This document shows, in pieces, positions 36,261 through 45,991 of a stretch of DNA of 64,000 nt. This stretch comes from Cytophagaceae bacterium (GTDB taxonomy: Bacteria > Bacteroidota > Bacteroidia > Cytophagales > Flexibacteraceae), in assembly GCA_027485575.1 (NCBI GenBank), contig JAIXQU010000160.1:1-64000 (forward strand), written 5' to 3'. A program made the translations under genes and the position numbers. Under the pieces are notes generated by a model that was not told the origin of the DNA, searched no databases, and saw nothing but the letters and a program-made list of their open reading frames with translations. Positions within the stretch are counted from its first letter, which is position 1, and each line of letters begins with the position of its first letter.

Positions 36261-37199
36261 TTAAACAGCTGCCGGCATATTATCCAACACGCTCATTACT
36301 TCTTTTACCTTTCCCCGGCTGATTTCCAACAGTGCTTTTTCTTCATCATTCAGCTTAAGCTCAATAATTCTTTCAACACCATTTTTACCTAAAACCACAG
36401 GCACACCTAAATAGCAATCTTTTATTCCATATTCCCCTTGAAGTTCTATACAAACAGGGAAAATTCGTTTTTGGTCTCTTGCAATGGCTTCTACCATTTG
36501 TGCGGCCGCAGAACCAGGAGCATACCATGCAGAAGTTCCCATAAGTTTCACAAGCTCACCACCTCCATTGATTGTTCTATCTACAATGGCATCTAATTTG
36601 TCTTTGTCAATAAGTTCGGTCACCGGAATACCACTAACTGTTGTATATCGGGGAAGTGGCACCATGGTATCACCATGTCCACCCAATAACATCGCCTGAA
36701 TGTCCTTTGGAGAGCAATTGAGTGCTTCAGCAAGGAAGGCACGATATCTTGCCGTGTCAAGTATTCCCGCCATACCCATTACTCTTGTTCTTGGAAATTT
36801 AGAATGAATATGGGCGCAATATGTCATCACATCCAATGGGTTTGAAACCACGATTATTATCGCATCCGGCGAATGTTGAATTACATTTTCAGTAACTGTT
36901 TTAACGATTCCGGCGTTGATTCCAATTAAGTCGTCCCTACTCATTCCAGGTTTTCTAGGTAGACCTGAAGTGATAACAACAATATTGGAATTAGCTGTTT
37001 TGCTATAGTCGTTGGTTACACCTATGGTTCGGCTATCGTACAAATCAATTGGTGCTTTTTGCCAGATATCCAAGGCTTTACCCTCAGCAAAACCTTCTTT
37101 TATATCAAGGAGGACAATTTCATTGGCTACTTCTTTGTAGGCTAGAACATCTGCACAGGTTGCGCCCACATTGCCAGCGCCTACTACAGTTACTTTCAT
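36261..37199 (-). CDS. mdh: Malate dehydrogenase
   Basis: Converts malate to oxaloacetate with NAD in the TCA cycle (EC 1.1.1.37). The 312 residues are of the LDH-like MDH type: NAD motif VVGAGNVGATCA at residues 4-15, PRKPGMSRDDLIG with the substrate-specificity Arg that marks malate rather than lactate, NPLDVMTYCA, and catalytic His in LLGGHGDTMVP. Monocistronic, with a terminator directly downstream and 850 bp of non-coding DNA upstream. Confidence 0.95.
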   Translation of the reverse strand: MKVTVVGAGNVGATCADVLAYKEVANEIVLLDIKEGFAEGKALDIWQKAPIDLYDSRTIGVTNDYSKTANSNIVVITSGLPRKPGMSRDDLIGINAGIVKTVTENVIQHSPDAIIIVVSNPLDVMTYCAHIHSKFPRTRVMGMAGILDTARYRAFLAEALNCSPKDIQAMLLGGHGDTMVPLPRYTTVSGIPVTELIDKDKLDAIVDRTINGGGELVKLMGTSAWYAPGSAAAQMVEAIARDQKRIFPVCIELQGEYGIKDCYLGVPVVLGKNGVERIIELKLNDEEKALLEISRGKVKEVMSVLDNMPAAV

Positions 37200-37383
37200 A
37201 TTGGTAGTTATTTTGTTATTTCTAAATCAACCGCGAAAATAGAATTTGTTCGCAAAGATTTGGTCTATTTTTTATTTTACTTTTTTGACTCAGAAAGAAG
37301 TTAACTAATTTCTAACAATAAACCCAGAAGTCAAAACTGCATGAAATCCGTATTATAATCATCTGATTTATAAAGAATTAAAT

Positions 37384-37440
37384 ATGGAAAAACGATTGAG
37401 ATTTGTTGCCTTTGCGGTTCGCAAAAACAGAAATAAATAA
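37384..37440 (+). CDS. 18-codon ORF of uncertain reality
   Basis: ATG to TAA encodes MEKRLRFVAFAVRKNRNK, a basic peptide. It starts after an A-rich stretch in the mdh upstream region. There is no supporting promoter or family, so it is a weak candidate. Confidence 0.15.
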   Translation: MEKRLRFVAFAVRKNRNK

Positions 37441-37585
37441 GCATCACTACCCCTTTTCATTCTTGGAATAAACGAAGATTAATCAATAGGATTTAAATGA
37501 TTGATTTTCTATGCTTTACAACCTAACCTAAACCCTCTCAAATGTAGAGGACTCACATCTTAAGGTGAAATCCAATCATTTATGA

Positions 37586-37837
37586 ACCAAAAGCTTTTTC
37601 TATTGCGGAGTTTCGGATAAAGAACAATCTAACCGGGGTATTTTCCCATTTGCCGGGCTGTATTTTACTGCTGATGCAGCTAATACGCTTGATTTCAGAA
37701 AGTTTATTGATTTTAACCTACCATTTCAAACTCTAAATGCCCATTATCAATACCCCGATGATGCTCTAAGTATTTTCCCTAATGCAATGCTTCAAGGGGA
37801 CAGGCTTTCTGTTCCTCATGAAATTAAACATAAATAG
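37586..37837 (+). pseudogene. Stop-free remnant without start codon
   Basis: 83 codons between TGA 37583 and TAG 37835 read like protein (for example FYCGVSDKEQSNRGIFPFAG and FRKFIDFNLPFQTLNAHY). A nearby ATG at 37582 is in another frame; joining it would need a shift in the T run at about 37594-37599. No family is recognised. It may be a decayed gene. Confidence 0.28.
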
Positions 37838-38050
37838 ATTTTCAAATATGTAGCAGTCGTCGGTCGGCCATTCTAACCTTCAAAATTATTTTTTTGCAAA
37901 GATTACTTGCGACTTTTGGGTGTACCATCGGACAATATTTCCATTTGTTCAATTGAATTGGTGAACAAATATGGTGCAGCAGGTAAATAAAAAGAATTAC
38001 AGATCAGGAAACCGATACTTTACTTCGTTCCAGGTCGTTAATCTTAATAC

Positions 38051-38908
38051 TTAAATCACCTCAGATTGGGCTAAAAATTTTCTTTCGCCCACATCAAAAC
38101 CAAAACCTTTCGCCATAACATGAACAATTAAATTCTCTATGCTTATAGGAAAGCCTTCAGGTAAGTCGGCAATTGTGTTGTGTTGAATTTTATGGCCATC
38201 AAAAATGAGCACCATTCCAGAGCCAATAGTCTCCAGATAATTTCCTGAATTTATTAAAACTCCGGTGTCTTCACCAAGGCCAAGTCCGATGCAGCCAGGG
38301 TTAGATGCTACAGCCTGTGCTAATCTGCCAAACCGTCCTCTTTTGTCAAAATGGGTATCGATAATTACATTTTTGATTAAAGCCAAACCTGTTGTAATTT
38401 TTACTGCTCCTTTCAAAAGGGCATCGGCACTGTCACCTTCATATATCATGGTGTTGCTCATTGCCATGGCACCAGCACTTGTTCCTGCTATCATAAAATT
38501 ATCATTGAAATACCTGTTTTGGATAATTTTAAATAAATCAGTTCCGCCCCAAATTGTGCTTAGCCTTAACTGGTTACCTCCGGTAAACATAACGCCATCA
38601 CAATTTCTTAGCCTTTCATGGTATTCGGGTAAATTCGTATCTGCTCTGTTTCTCACATGCATCAAACCTACATTGTGGCAACCCAATCGGGCAAAGGCTT
38701 CAATATAACCCGCCCCAACTTCTGCCGGTATCATGGAAGCGGTGGTTACTACTTCAATTCTTGAATTTTTTCCTTTCGACTCAGATAAAATTCTTTGAAG
38801 AATTCCAAACTCGAAAAAATTGAGCGTGTTAAAAGTAATAGCACCTTCTGGATCGGTACCTTTGTCGACATTCCCCCCAATGGCTATTAATTTTCCTTTT
38901 GGAACCAT
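38051..38908 (-). CDS. cphB: Cyanophycinase
   Basis: 285-residue serine exopeptidase of family S51, hydrolysing multi-L-arginyl-poly-L-aspartate to beta-Asp-Arg (EC 3.4.15.6). Nucleophile Ser144 lies in AGTSAGAMAMS; FTGGNQLRLS and GLGEDTGVLI are also conserved. Cyanophycin synthetase (cphA) is not adjacent as it often is. It is 48 bp downstream of the M1 aminopeptidase on the same strand and probably in one operon with it, so the context suggests peptide degradation. Confidence 0.88.
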   Translation of the reverse strand: MVPKGKLIAIGGNVDKGTDPEGAITFNTLNFFEFGILQRILSESKGKNSRIEVVTTASMIPAEVGAGYIEAFARLGCHNVGLMHVRNRADTNLPEYHERLRNCDGVMFTGGNQLRLSTIWGGTDLFKIIQNRYFNDNFMIAGTSAGAMAMSNTMIYEGDSADALLKGAVKITTGLALIKNVIIDTHFDKRGRFGRLAQAVASNPGCIGLGLGEDTGVLINSGNYLETIGSGMVLIFDGHKIQHNTIADLPEGFPISIENLIVHVMAKGFGFDVGERKFLAQSEVI

Positions 38909-38956
38909 ATATTTTTTCTTTTCAGTGCTGGATGAGGCCTTTTAAGGACGGGAAAA

Positions 38957-41539
38957 CTATTCTAAATATTCGAGAATTTCACCAAATTCTTGATTTTTAA
39001 AGGCATTTTTTATCTCAAGTCGCTTTTCTTTTATTTCCGAATTAGAAATATAATTCTTCATAATCTGATAGGTTCCTATGACAAAATCCGCCTTCTTTTT
39101 CTTCATAGCCTGGGTAAAAAGGAGATTCAGACCTTCTTTTAAGGTTATGGAATCAGCGGTTAAAAGGAATCTTCCAAAAGACTGAATGACCTCATATTGG
39201 TCACTTTCCGTTGGCATGGTTAAAGCATTTTTAAACCAAACAAAGGATTCTTCCCCCTTTTTTGACGCATAATATTCTGCTAAAATCTGCCTATACTCAT
39301 TCAATTCCTGGGAAGGAATTTGACTGATTTTTTTGGCCAGGTCTGGATAGCCCTCTTTTATGTAGCCTTTGTAAGCGATTTGAGAAACGGAAACAGATGA
39401 ATCTGACATTCCTTTCTCAAGACATTCTTTTTTATTTTCGAAGGTGTGTTGGTTTAAAATTTTATATGCCATCGTCCTAACCTGTGGAATTTCATCTCCC
39501 CAGGCCATCAGCTTTATTTTTTCAAGCATTGGCTTTTGGGTTGCCAGATCCTCATCTCCGATAAATTCTAGTGCCAAGTGCCGGTTTGCCCAAAAATTGT
39601 CAGAAAGGGCTGCTTTCATTGCATTTCGGGTATTTGGAAAATCTTTAAACTCTGACTTTAACTTTTGAAGAGCTTCATATCTATGCATACCATGAGCGGC
39701 ATAAGTATATTGGGCGATGAGGCTTTTTAAACTTTGAGTAAATTGAACAGTGGCAAGGAGATTTAAATCGGCATCCCAAATAATAGTTTCAGGAATGCTA
39801 TCCGTAAAGAACTCAACGGTATCTACTGCTTTATTCAATTCAAATTCAATGGTTTTACATTCATTTTTTGTCCAAACTTCTAACTTCCCTGGTATTTTGT
39901 AGATGGGAGTAAAGTTTGGATCCTGTGTTTGTTTAATTACAAGGGTGGTTTTTTTTCCTTCTGTTTTTGAGTCAATGACAAGTTCAGGATGCCCGGGTAA
40001 AAGAAACCATTGATTAAAAAACCAATTCAAATCCTTTCCGGTCACTTTTTCAAATGCCAACCTAAGATGATGAATTTCAGTATTTTGAAATGCATTTTGG
40101 TGCAGATATTCTTTCAAGGATTCAAAGAAAGCCTCATCGCCAACCAGCCTTCTGAGCATGTGTAAAATCCTACCTCCTTTTGCATAGGAATGGCTGTCAA
40201 ACATATCATCCGGTTTTTTATATTCGAATCGTATCATTGGCTCTTGCTTTCTGGTAGACTCATAAAGATATTGTTGTTTCTCTCTGAAAGCTTGATAATC
40301 AGCCTCATCTTTTCCATATTTATATTCATCCCATAAATATTGAGCGTAGTTGGCAAAAGACTCGTTCAGTGGCAGATTCGCCCAGGATTCAATGGTAACC
40401 AAATCCCCAAACCACTGATGAAAAAGCTCATGGGCAATAATGTCGTCCCAGCTTTTATCAATTAATTCCCTTTGTGTGGATTGCACAGCCTCCATAAATG
40501 TGGATGCAGAAGTGTTTTCCATGGCACCCGAAACAAAATCTCTGACCACCACCTGATCGTACTTTGGCCATGGATATGGATAACCCAATTTGTTTGAAAA
40601 GTATTCCATCATTTTTGGGGTGTTTCCAAAAATCTTCTTTGCATACTTTTCAAATTTAGGTTCTACCCAATACGAAACAGGGATATTCCTCCACTTGTCC
40701 TTGACCACTGCATATTCACCTATTGCCATCATAAAAAGATAAGGTGAATGGGGTTGCTTCATTTCCCATTTATCTGTTCTAAAACCACTTTTTTCTTCTT
40801 TGGAAGAAACCAAAACACCATTTGAAAGTGTTTTGAAGTTTTTTTCAATGGTTATGGAAATTTCCTGGGTACATTTTTCATTGGGGGTATCTAAAGTTGG
40901 GAACCAGCAGGCTGCAGATTCTGTTTCCCCTTGTGTCCAGATTTGCCGGGGCATAGTAGAGTCTGTCCCCAATGGATTGATAAAATAAAGTCCTTTGTTG
41001 CTGGTGATGGCTACTCCTCCACTGGCAGGTAGCTCATTTGGTTTTGAGATGTAGTCAATAAATATCTGGATTTCTTCTCCTTTTAAAATCTGTTTTAATC
41101 CATAAATTTTTAATTTAAGACCATCATAATTGTATTTACTGTTTATGGTTCCAGTTTTTCCAGATACCTCAACAGCTTTTATTTCAAACCCTTTTGCATC
41201 CAGTTCAATTTCGTTTTGGGCATAGAAATGCGGTTTTAGTTTAAGGTTTGCTTTTCCATAAAGAAATTGTTTGGTCCAATCAAAGCTCACCTCCAATTGG
41301 GTATGGATTAAATCCCAATTTTTGGGATCCGAAGGTTTATACCCATTTTTTTTGGCCACCCAAATTGGATTGGGTTTCGATTTGAATACCTTAACAATAG
41401 AATCTGAAGGAATTACAAATGCCTTACCAGAAGCCAATTGAGGTGTCGGATTAGATTTTTTCTGGCATCCCAGGAACAGGAATAACGCAAAAAAAACAAG
41501 CTGAAATTTTATCAAAACAATTTTATGCAAAACTTTCAA
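38957..41539 (-). CDS. M1 family aminopeptidase lipoprotein
   Basis: 860-residue zinc metallopeptidase anchored as lipoprotein (lipobox FLFLGC, Cys25). Substrate-recognition GAMEN at residues 338-342, zinc motif H370-E-L-F-H374 with the third ligand Glu393, then the HEAT-like C-terminal half (about 580-860). It removes N-terminal amino acids from peptides, probably on the outer-membrane face or periplasmic side. It begins 17 bp after porZ and is followed by cyanophycinase, making a tdk-porZ-M1-cphB operon. Confidence 0.92.
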   Translation of the reverse strand: MKVLHKIVLIKFQLVFFALFLFLGCQKKSNPTPQLASGKAFVIPSDSIVKVFKSKPNPIWVAKKNGYKPSDPKNWDLIHTQLEVSFDWTKQFLYGKANLKLKPHFYAQNEIELDAKGFEIKAVEVSGKTGTINSKYNYDGLKLKIYGLKQILKGEEIQIFIDYISKPNELPASGGVAITSNKGLYFINPLGTDSTMPRQIWTQGETESAACWFPTLDTPNEKCTQEISITIEKNFKTLSNGVLVSSKEEKSGFRTDKWEMKQPHSPYLFMMAIGEYAVVKDKWRNIPVSYWVEPKFEKYAKKIFGNTPKMMEYFSNKLGYPYPWPKYDQVVVRDFVSGAMENTSASTFMEAVQSTQRELIDKSWDDIIAHELFHQWFGDLVTIESWANLPLNESFANYAQYLWDEYKYGKDEADYQAFREKQQYLYESTRKQEPMIRFEYKKPDDMFDSHSYAKGGRILHMLRRLVGDEAFFESLKEYLHQNAFQNTEIHHLRLAFEKVTGKDLNWFFNQWFLLPGHPELVIDSKTEGKKTTLVIKQTQDPNFTPIYKIPGKLEVWTKNECKTIEFELNKAVDTVEFFTDSIPETIIWDADLNLLATVQFTQSLKSLIAQYTYAAHGMHRYEALQKLKSEFKDFPNTRNAMKAALSDNFWANRHLALEFIGDEDLATQKPMLEKIKLMAWGDEIPQVRTMAYKILNQHTFENKKECLEKGMSDSSVSVSQIAYKGYIKEGYPDLAKKISQIPSQELNEYRQILAEYYASKKGEESFVWFKNALTMPTESDQYEVIQSFGRFLLTADSITLKEGLNLLFTQAMKKKKADFVIGTYQIMKNYISNSEIKEKRLEIKNAFKNQEFGEILEYLE

Positions 41540-41556
41540 TTTTTTGATGTTAAGGG

Positions 41557-43947
41557 TTAATCAAGGATTGCCAATTTAGAAAAACAACTTTTTTCACCTT
41601 CGGGGGTGGTGGCAATTATCATATAAATTCCTGGATTTACACGTTGTTTGTCATAAGTAAATCCATCCCAGGTTGCCAATCCTCCTTTTGAAGTGGTTTC
41701 ATAAACCAGTTTGCCCGAAGCAGTCACAAATTTAACTGTGGAATTGGATGCAAGGCCAGATACTGCAATTAAGCCATCATATCCTTTTTTGACCGGGTTT
41801 GGAAAAAGGCTGATATTTTGATTCGAACAGTCTTTTGTCACGGGTTCTCCGTTTTCATCCAAGGTTTCATTGGCATCTGTCTGGTAAGAAATGCAACCTT
41901 TATCAGTGGCAATAAAAAGTTCACCGGAAGCTTTATTTAAAGCAATGTCATATATCAGATTTGATAATAAGGGGCTGTTTTTGGTTGTAAAATGACTGAT
42001 TAGCTTTGTGATGTCGGCATTAAAAAGCCAAATCCCGTTGTCTTTTGTTCCTACCCATTTCCGGTTGGCACCATCCACTTCAATGCTGGTAACCACGTCA
42101 TTTTCAAGTACCGGCCTTCCGGCTTCTGGTGGAAAAATGGGGGTAGAAGCAGTTAAACCTCCAGGCGCAAAGGCATTGATGGGATTGTAAAATACAGCAA
42201 GGCCTTTTTCGGTACCCACCCAGACGTAACCAGATTTGTCTTCCTTTATATCGTAAATATTATTGCTGGGAAGACCACCTGTTTTTTCCCCTGTAGTTAA
42301 CTTTACACGTTTGGTTATGTCGTTTCCGATTATCCAAATAGCTGCGTTGCCAGATTCGGAATTGGGCGCCATTCTTATCCATTTAAAGTTGTTTTGGTCA
42401 ACCATAATGTCCAATGGAAACAACTGGTTTGATGATGGCAATTTGATTACATCCCACGATGACCGTTTGGTATAATCTTCGCCAGCTCTCAAAACCCGCA
42501 AGGAGCCGGCATCTATTTCATAGTTTCCTGCCCATAGATTTCCAACTTTGTCAAACGAACAGCCTCCTACTTTAATGTATTGGTAGGCCCTTGTAAAATC
42601 ATGAATGCAGGTTTCTCTTTGGTAAGAGAAATTGCATAATCCACCACCAGTTGTGAAGTCATTCATGATGGAAAATCTATCCTGGTCTTTAACAATGATG
42701 CCATAACCGAATGAAGCCAGATATAATTTTTTGTCAGAAGGATTGTAATAACTCCTGACATAATCCTGAACTCTGGGAAGTTTTGGATCAAAAGATGGAT
42801 CATAAGTAGTCCAGTTGTTGTCTTTAAAGATGGCAAATCCACCCGATATTTTGCTTTCCTGGCCTGCGGCTGGGAATGAGTACCCACCTGAGTGGAGCAC
42901 CACCTCATCGTTATAACTTGTTAAAGAAAAGGAAGTATTGAATATCGGGCCGTTGGGGAGTATTCTGGTTGTATCCAATCCCTTAATCTTTAATAGTCCA
43001 TTGTCTAAATCGGCTATGAACTTTGTATCTTCAGCATAAAAAGCCGCAGAGGGACGGGATATTTTTTTATAGTAAATTCCATCTAAAGTGTCAATTCCTT
43101 TGAAATCTGATGCGTTAATTTCAATCACATTGTCCTTCGTACAAAAGATATATTGCCCATTAAAATAAGAGACAGACCTTTTTACATCGTAAACAAGAAA
43201 TTCCAATTTGAAGGGAGCTGAAGGATAATTGATATGGAGGCCATACCAGGTAGAAAGAATCAGATTTCCCTCAAGTGAATCCAAAGTAAAAAAATCAGCT
43301 GGATTGGTAGGAAGAGAGGGCAGGTTTCTATAATTTCTCCATTGGCGGTTATTCCTGAACTGTCCCTTTATTGAAATCGATTTTAATCCTTCGGCTGTAA
43401 TGGCATATATCGTGTCCTTAAACTGAATGCAGTCTCTTACCTGGATGGTGGTTTCATTAATGCCCATTGCCGTATTGCTTTCTTTTACCTCCCTTTTTTG
43501 AAGGTTAATAACTACAATTCCAAAATTGGTTGAGATATAGGCCAAGCTTCCAGACATCCTGATAGAATTGATCCGCTTGGAACCAATTATATTTCCGGTG
43601 AATATGTCGTTGACATTCGTAATTTTATTGTTTTCAAATAAATCTATATTTCCATTTTCATACCCGATTGCAAGCAGATTTCTTGTCGGGTGCTTTTTCA
43701 TTGATGAAATTCCAACATCACTCAGGCCTTCAATTTTGCTAAGAACCTCAATGGACCCATCTGCAAGATGATAAGAAAAAATCCCGGACGAGGTGGCTAC
43801 AAATAATTTGTCTTCCATTTTTTCAATCGCCAGCGCATTCGCAAAGGAGGCGTGCATTCTCCAGCTACCTATTGGAATGGACTTTCCAAACTGTGCAAAA
43901 GACTGTGTGACTGTAAAAACAAAAAGAATCAAAAATTGTAATCTCAT
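41557..43947 (-). CDS. porZ: PorZ-like T9SS propeller protein
   Basis: About 796 residues from ATG 43947 (a TTG three codons earlier directly abuts the tdk stop). Signal peptide ends near SFAQFG. Two seven-bladed-propeller regions (about 25-340 and 345-715) precede a T9SS-type C-terminal domain from about residue 720 (SLFPNPVKKGYDG ... GIYMIIAT). The opening PIGSWRMHASFANALAIE and WVGTEKGLAVFYNP match PorZ, part of the PorU-V-Q-Z surface complex that attaches cargo to A-LPS. It is co-transcribed with tdk. Confidence 0.87.
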   Translation of the reverse strand: MRLQFLILFVFTVTQSFAQFGKSIPIGSWRMHASFANALAIEKMEDKLFVATSSGIFSYHLADGSIEVLSKIEGLSDVGISSMKKHPTRNLLAIGYENGNIDLFENNKITNVNDIFTGNIIGSKRINSIRMSGSLAYISTNFGIVVINLQKREVKESNTAMGINETTIQVRDCIQFKDTIYAITAEGLKSISIKGQFRNNRQWRNYRNLPSLPTNPADFFTLDSLEGNLILSTWYGLHINYPSAPFKLEFLVYDVKRSVSYFNGQYIFCTKDNVIEINASDFKGIDTLDGIYYKKISRPSAAFYAEDTKFIADLDNGLLKIKGLDTTRILPNGPIFNTSFSLTSYNDEVVLHSGGYSFPAAGQESKISGGFAIFKDNNWTTYDPSFDPKLPRVQDYVRSYYNPSDKKLYLASFGYGIIVKDQDRFSIMNDFTTGGGLCNFSYQRETCIHDFTRAYQYIKVGGCSFDKVGNLWAGNYEIDAGSLRVLRAGEDYTKRSSWDVIKLPSSNQLFPLDIMVDQNNFKWIRMAPNSESGNAAIWIIGNDITKRVKLTTGEKTGGLPSNNIYDIKEDKSGYVWVGTEKGLAVFYNPINAFAPGGLTASTPIFPPEAGRPVLENDVVTSIEVDGANRKWVGTKDNGIWLFNADITKLISHFTTKNSPLLSNLIYDIALNKASGELFIATDKGCISYQTDANETLDENGEPVTKDCSNQNISLFPNPVKKGYDGLIAVSGLASNSTVKFVTASGKLVYETTSKGGLATWDGFTYDKQRVNPGIYMIIATTPEGEKSCFSKLAILD

Positions 43948-43956
43948 AAAATTCAA

Positions 43957-44547
43957 TTAGTTAATTTCGTTAAAGCATTTTCTGCACCTGGCTTCATATT
44001 CAGCAGTTGCACCAAGAAGTACTTTTTCTTCAGATAAAGCCAGCCTGTAAGAATGAGAAGCAACCGAGCCGCATTTCATACAAATGGCATGTACTTTGGT
44101 TACAAATTCAGCAATCGCCATTAAAGCTGGCATTGGACCAAAAGGTTTGCCGAGATAGTCCATATCAAGGCCAGCCACTATCACTCTGATTCCCTGATTT
44201 GCTAAAGTCTGACATACTTCAACGAGCGAATCGTCAAAAAATTGAGCTTCATCTATCCCCACCACTTCACCGTGGTGTACATGCAATAATATTTCGCTGG
44301 AAACACTGATGGGTGTTGAACGGATTGAATTTAGATTATGGGAAACCACGTCTTCCTCATGGTAGCGCTGGTCAATTATCGGTTTAAAAATTTCTACCTT
44401 TTGCTTTGCAAGAGATGCTCTTTTTAGCCTTCGAATAAGTTCCTCAGTTTTTCCGGAAAACATGGACCCGCAAATAACTTCAATCCATCCTTGGGAGGGG
44501 GCTTTTTCTTTACTTCGGCCAGGTGTAAAAAGAGGCTCAATAAACAT
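43957..44547 (-). CDS. tdk: Thymidine kinase
   Basis: Type II thymidine kinase phosphorylating thymidine for salvage (EC 2.7.1.21). The 196 residues include P-loop [11 protein letters not shown] (about 28-38), the DEAQFF motif near 99, and zinc-binding pairs CMKC and CRKC; lasso loop ATAEYEARC follows. A perfect TATCTTTG element ends 7 nt before the ATG, so the transcript may be almost leaderless. First gene of the operon with porZ, the M1 peptidase and cphB. Confidence 0.95.
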   Translation of the reverse strand: MFIEPLFTPGRSKEKAPSQGWIEVICGSMFSGKTEELIRRLKRASLAKQKVEIFKPIIDQRYHEEDVVSHNLNSIRSTPISVSSEILLHVHHGEVVGIDEAQFFDDSLVEVCQTLANQGIRVIVAGLDMDYLGKPFGPMPALMAIAEFVTKVHAICMKCGSVASHSYRLALSEEKVLLGATAEYEARCRKCFNEIN

Positions 44548-44554
44548 AATCGGC

Positions 44555-44584
44555 CAAAGATAGTAGAATGAAAATGGACCTAAA
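44555..44584 (-). promoter_or_regulatory. Promoter of the tdk-porZ operon
   Basis: On the minus strand TTTA (44584-44581) and TATCTTTG (44562-44555) are spaced by 18 nt. The second is an exact -7 consensus match and the ATG begins 8 nt after its last base. Confidence 0.6.
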
Positions 44585-44665
44585 CAGGTTTGATATTGAA
44601 CTTTTTTATAAAATTTGATTCAGATTCTTGAATTGGCTCAAAACTATACAGTTACTTTGGGACTT

Positions 44666-44673
44666 TATTTTTG
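44666..44673 (+). promoter_or_regulatory. -7 element of lgt
   Basis: TATTTTTG matches TAnnTTTG and ends 20 nt before the lgt ATG. A TTTG at 44656-44659 is too close to serve as the -33 box. Confidence 0.42.
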
Positions 44674-44693
44674 TGTAAATTACGGGTAAACCT

Positions 44694-45797
44694 ATGGCAT
44701 TCAGTTTGTTGTTTATTTTGTGGGATGCTTTTCCAGAGATTTGGCCTAATGGACCCATTCCGGTTCGGTGGTATGGTTTATTTTTTGCTGCAGCGTTTTT
44801 TCTTGGGCAGATTGTAATTACCAAAATTTTTAAAGCCGAAGGGAAGACGGAAAAGGACGTAGATGCCCTTACATACTACATGATTATTGCGACTGTAGTA
44901 GGTGCAAGGCTGGGTCACTGCCTGTTTTATCAACCAGAAATTTACCTTGCAAATCCAATCGAAATATTAAAAATCTGGGAAGGTGGCCTGGCATCTCATG
45001 GTGCAACAGTAGGAATAATTGTCGCCATGTGGCTGTACAGCAGGTCAAGACCCGACCAATCCTGGTTTTGGATTTTGGATAGAATTGTAATTGTAGTTGC
45101 ATTGGGCGGTGCATTTATCAGAATGGGAAACCTGATGAATTCAGAAATCATTGGGAAACCAGCAAACCTTCCATGGTCTATGGTTTTTGTTCATTCATTT
45201 CAATCCCGAATAGAATCGGTGGAAGGCGAAAGGATAGACAACCTTTCATTTAAAAAAGGAGAAGGCGACACCTTGATTGATGGGAAAACCTATGCACCAA
45301 TTTTCGTTGATTTTGTTTTTAAAAGAGATCAAATGGATGGAACATCAATGGCCGCTTTTACCCAAAGTACCATTCCAAATGCAGTGGAAAGTTCAAATCA
45401 GGATGAACCCCATTTATTATATAATGTTACCGGGGCCCAACCCCAATCTGGTTTTTCAAAGGATGGAAAGCCTACCTTGCAGGTAAAGGTCTATGGTTTA
45501 CTCAGGCATCCTGCCATGGTCTATGAATCGCTTTCTACATTTTTCCTTTTTGTTCTTTTGTTTTCGATTTGGGATAAAAAGAGGAAAGATTTACCGGAAG
45601 GAAGGCTATTTTCCCTTTTTGTCATCGTCCTGTTTACACTCCGGTTTTTTTACGAATTCTTAAAAGAAAACCAGGTCTCCTTTGAATCTGATCTTCCGCT
45701 CAACATGGGTCAGTTTTTAAGTATTCCTTTGGTGATAGGAGGTTTGTTTTTGTTTTTCAGAACTTTTTCAAATTCTGCAACAAAAAAAGCGGATTGA
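44694..45797 (+). CDS. lgt: Prolipoprotein diacylglyceryl transferase
   Basis: Inner-membrane enzyme transferring diacylglyceryl from phosphatidylglycerol to the lipobox Cys of prelipoproteins (EC 2.5.1.145). At least seven helices; signature GGAFIRMGNLMNSEIIG near residues 139-155 and HPAMVYESLSTFF near the C-terminal part. The 367 residues exceed the usual ~270-300 because of a ~75-residue insertion after the signature. The many lipoproteins in this window are its substrates. Confidence 0.92.
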   Translation: MAFSLLFILWDAFPEIWPNGPIPVRWYGLFFAAAFFLGQIVITKIFKAEGKTEKDVDALTYYMIIATVVGARLGHCLFYQPEIYLANPIEILKIWEGGLASHGATVGIIVAMWLYSRSRPDQSWFWILDRIVIVVALGGAFIRMGNLMNSEIIGKPANLPWSMVFVHSFQSRIESVEGERIDNLSFKKGEGDTLIDGKTYAPIFVDFVFKRDQMDGTSMAAFTQSTIPNAVESSNQDEPHLLYNVTGAQPQSGFSKDGKPTLQVKVYGLLRHPAMVYESLSTFFLFVLLFSIWDKKRKDLPEGRLFSLFVIVLFTLRFFYEFLKENQVSFESDLPLNMGQFLSIPLVIGGLFLFFRTFSNSATKKAD

Positions 45798-45978
45798 GTT
45801 TTTTCGAAAGCCCTTATTTTGGCATAACCGAAAATTAGTTTTATAATTGCAACTCCAAAGCAAAGTCAGGGAATTAAACTACATTCTCAGACTTAACCTG
45901 AAAATTCCTATTCACATCTTTTTATTGCAAATCCTTATCTAACTGGATTTCCCATAATTCGGATTAATTTCAAAAAAA

Positions 45979-45986
45979 TACGTTTG
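45979..45986 (+). promoter_or_regulatory. -7 element directly before the rho ATG
   Basis: TACGTTTG is an exact TAnnTTTG match, with only 5 nt between its last base and the ATG at 45992. The upstream -33 candidate is a poor TTCG about 17 nt away. Confidence 0.5.
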
Positions 45987-45991
45987 CATTC

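Larger units (their letters stand above)
37200..38050. other. Long intergenic region upstream of mdh
   Basis: 850 bp lacking any ORF over 60 codons with a start. It holds an 18-codon ORF (37384-37440), a stop-free remnant (37586-37837) and AT-rich sequence before mdh. No exact TAnnTTTG was found for mdh; TATTTTCG near 37240 is one mismatch away. Weak resemblance of ATTTCAGAAAGTTTATTG (about 37692-37709) to the dispersed repeat core may be chance. Confidence 0.5.
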
